Positions 63,758-64,000 of a stretch of DNA of 64,000 nt are shown in pieces. The position numbers and the translations under genes are program-made. Numbering within the stretch: the stretch's first letter is position 1; each line of letters opens with the position of its first letter. Below the pieces are notes generated by a model. It was not told where the DNA came from, did no database searches, and saw nothing but the letters and a program-made list of their open reading frames with translations. The stretch lies in contig NW_024711714.1 of assembly GCF_018991925.1 (NCBI RefSeq), positions 1 to 64,000 on the forward strand, written 5' to 3'. This DNA comes from Homarus americanus (lineage: Eukaryota > Arthropoda > Malacostraca > Decapoda > Nephropidae).

Positions 63758-64000
63758 CCCAGGCACACCTCACACCCCAGGCACACCTCTGACAATCCCA
63801 GGCACACCTCTGACACTAGGCACCCACTGACACTCCCTGGCACACCCCTGACACCCCAGGCACACTTCACACCCCAAGCACACCCGACACCCCAGGCACA
63901 CCTGACACTCCCAGGTACACCTCTGACACTCCCAGGTACACCTCTGACACTTCCAGGTACACCTCTGACACTGCAGGCACACCTTGACACCCTGCACCTC

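Larger units (their letters stand above)
51274..64000. repeat. Giant 21-bp minisatellite, right part (domain E, GGCACACC-type)
   Basis: Directly after the 3' LTR the 21-bp array resumes and runs past the right edge. Units here mostly read GACACCCCAGGCACACC, unlike the CACTCCCAGGTACACC units just left of the insertion. The shared marker CTCTGTCACTCCCTGATACA (54590, 56311 here; 4576, 13861, 29176 in the left array) shows both parts belong to one array. At least two higher-order repeat families are present (listed separately). Long frames on the minus strand, such as 323 codons at 54595-55566, are products of the unit and not genes. Confidence 0.95.

Noticed and set aside
1..64000. CRISPR-like array
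   Set aside because: Units are contiguous with no unique spacers between conserved repeats, and the context is eukaryotic.
1..64000. Telomeric repeats or tRNA, rRNA or other RNA genes
   Set aside because: I found no run of TTAGG or TTAGGG on either strand, no tRNA-like cloverleaf in the non-satellite part, and no rRNA words.

Overview
This window is eukaryotic, most likely from an invertebrate animal, although nothing in it fixes the species. There are no bacterial-type genes, no recognisable protein-coding gene and no RNA gene. About 59 of the 64 kb is one very large minisatellite (1-46402 and 51274-64000). It is interrupted by a single non-coding LTR retrotransposon of about 4.9 kb (46403-51273).

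The minisatellite unit is 21 bp. It consists of a 9-base half-unit ACACCTCTG followed by a 12-base half-unit ACACTCCCAGGT, and single-base deletions or substitutions are everywhere. The array is divided into domains by unit variant. Roughly 1-12850 and 51274-64000 are rich in CACCCCAGGCACACC-type units, while roughly 12851-46402 is dominated by CACTCCCAGGTACACC-type units. Above the 21-bp level there are higher-order repeats. A set of marker variants (for example ACGTCCGACAC...CAGATACACC) recurs about every 350-430 bp. In the right-hand domain a 405-429 bp interval recurs four times, and a second segment of about 200 bp recurs at spacings of 1.3-2.0 kb. The unit length is a multiple of three and five of its six frames lack stops, so long but meaningless open frames cover both strands. 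I treat none of them as genes.

The LTR element is oriented left to right. Its two LTRs (46403-47508, end inferred, and 50235-51273) agree at roughly 94-95% by hand count. Each has a TATA box, an 8-bp-stem hairpin and an AATAAA signal. A primer-binding-site-like sequence follows the inferred 5' LTR end, and a purine tract abuts the 3' LTR. The 2.7-kb interior carries no gag, pol or env. It holds leader repeats built on the primer-site-like motif, a CCCCG microsatellite, a four-copy repeat of about 57 bp and a duplicated purine-tract/U3 start. This fits a non-autonomous, LARD-like element that would need proteins from another element to move. Its 3' LTR appears to lack the last ~68 bp, and no target-site duplication is visible, so the right edge was probably altered by a later rearrangement with the satellite.

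No gene network can be described. The biology here is structural: satellite expansion, higher-order homogenisation, and a retroelement lodged at or near a boundary between satellite variant domains.
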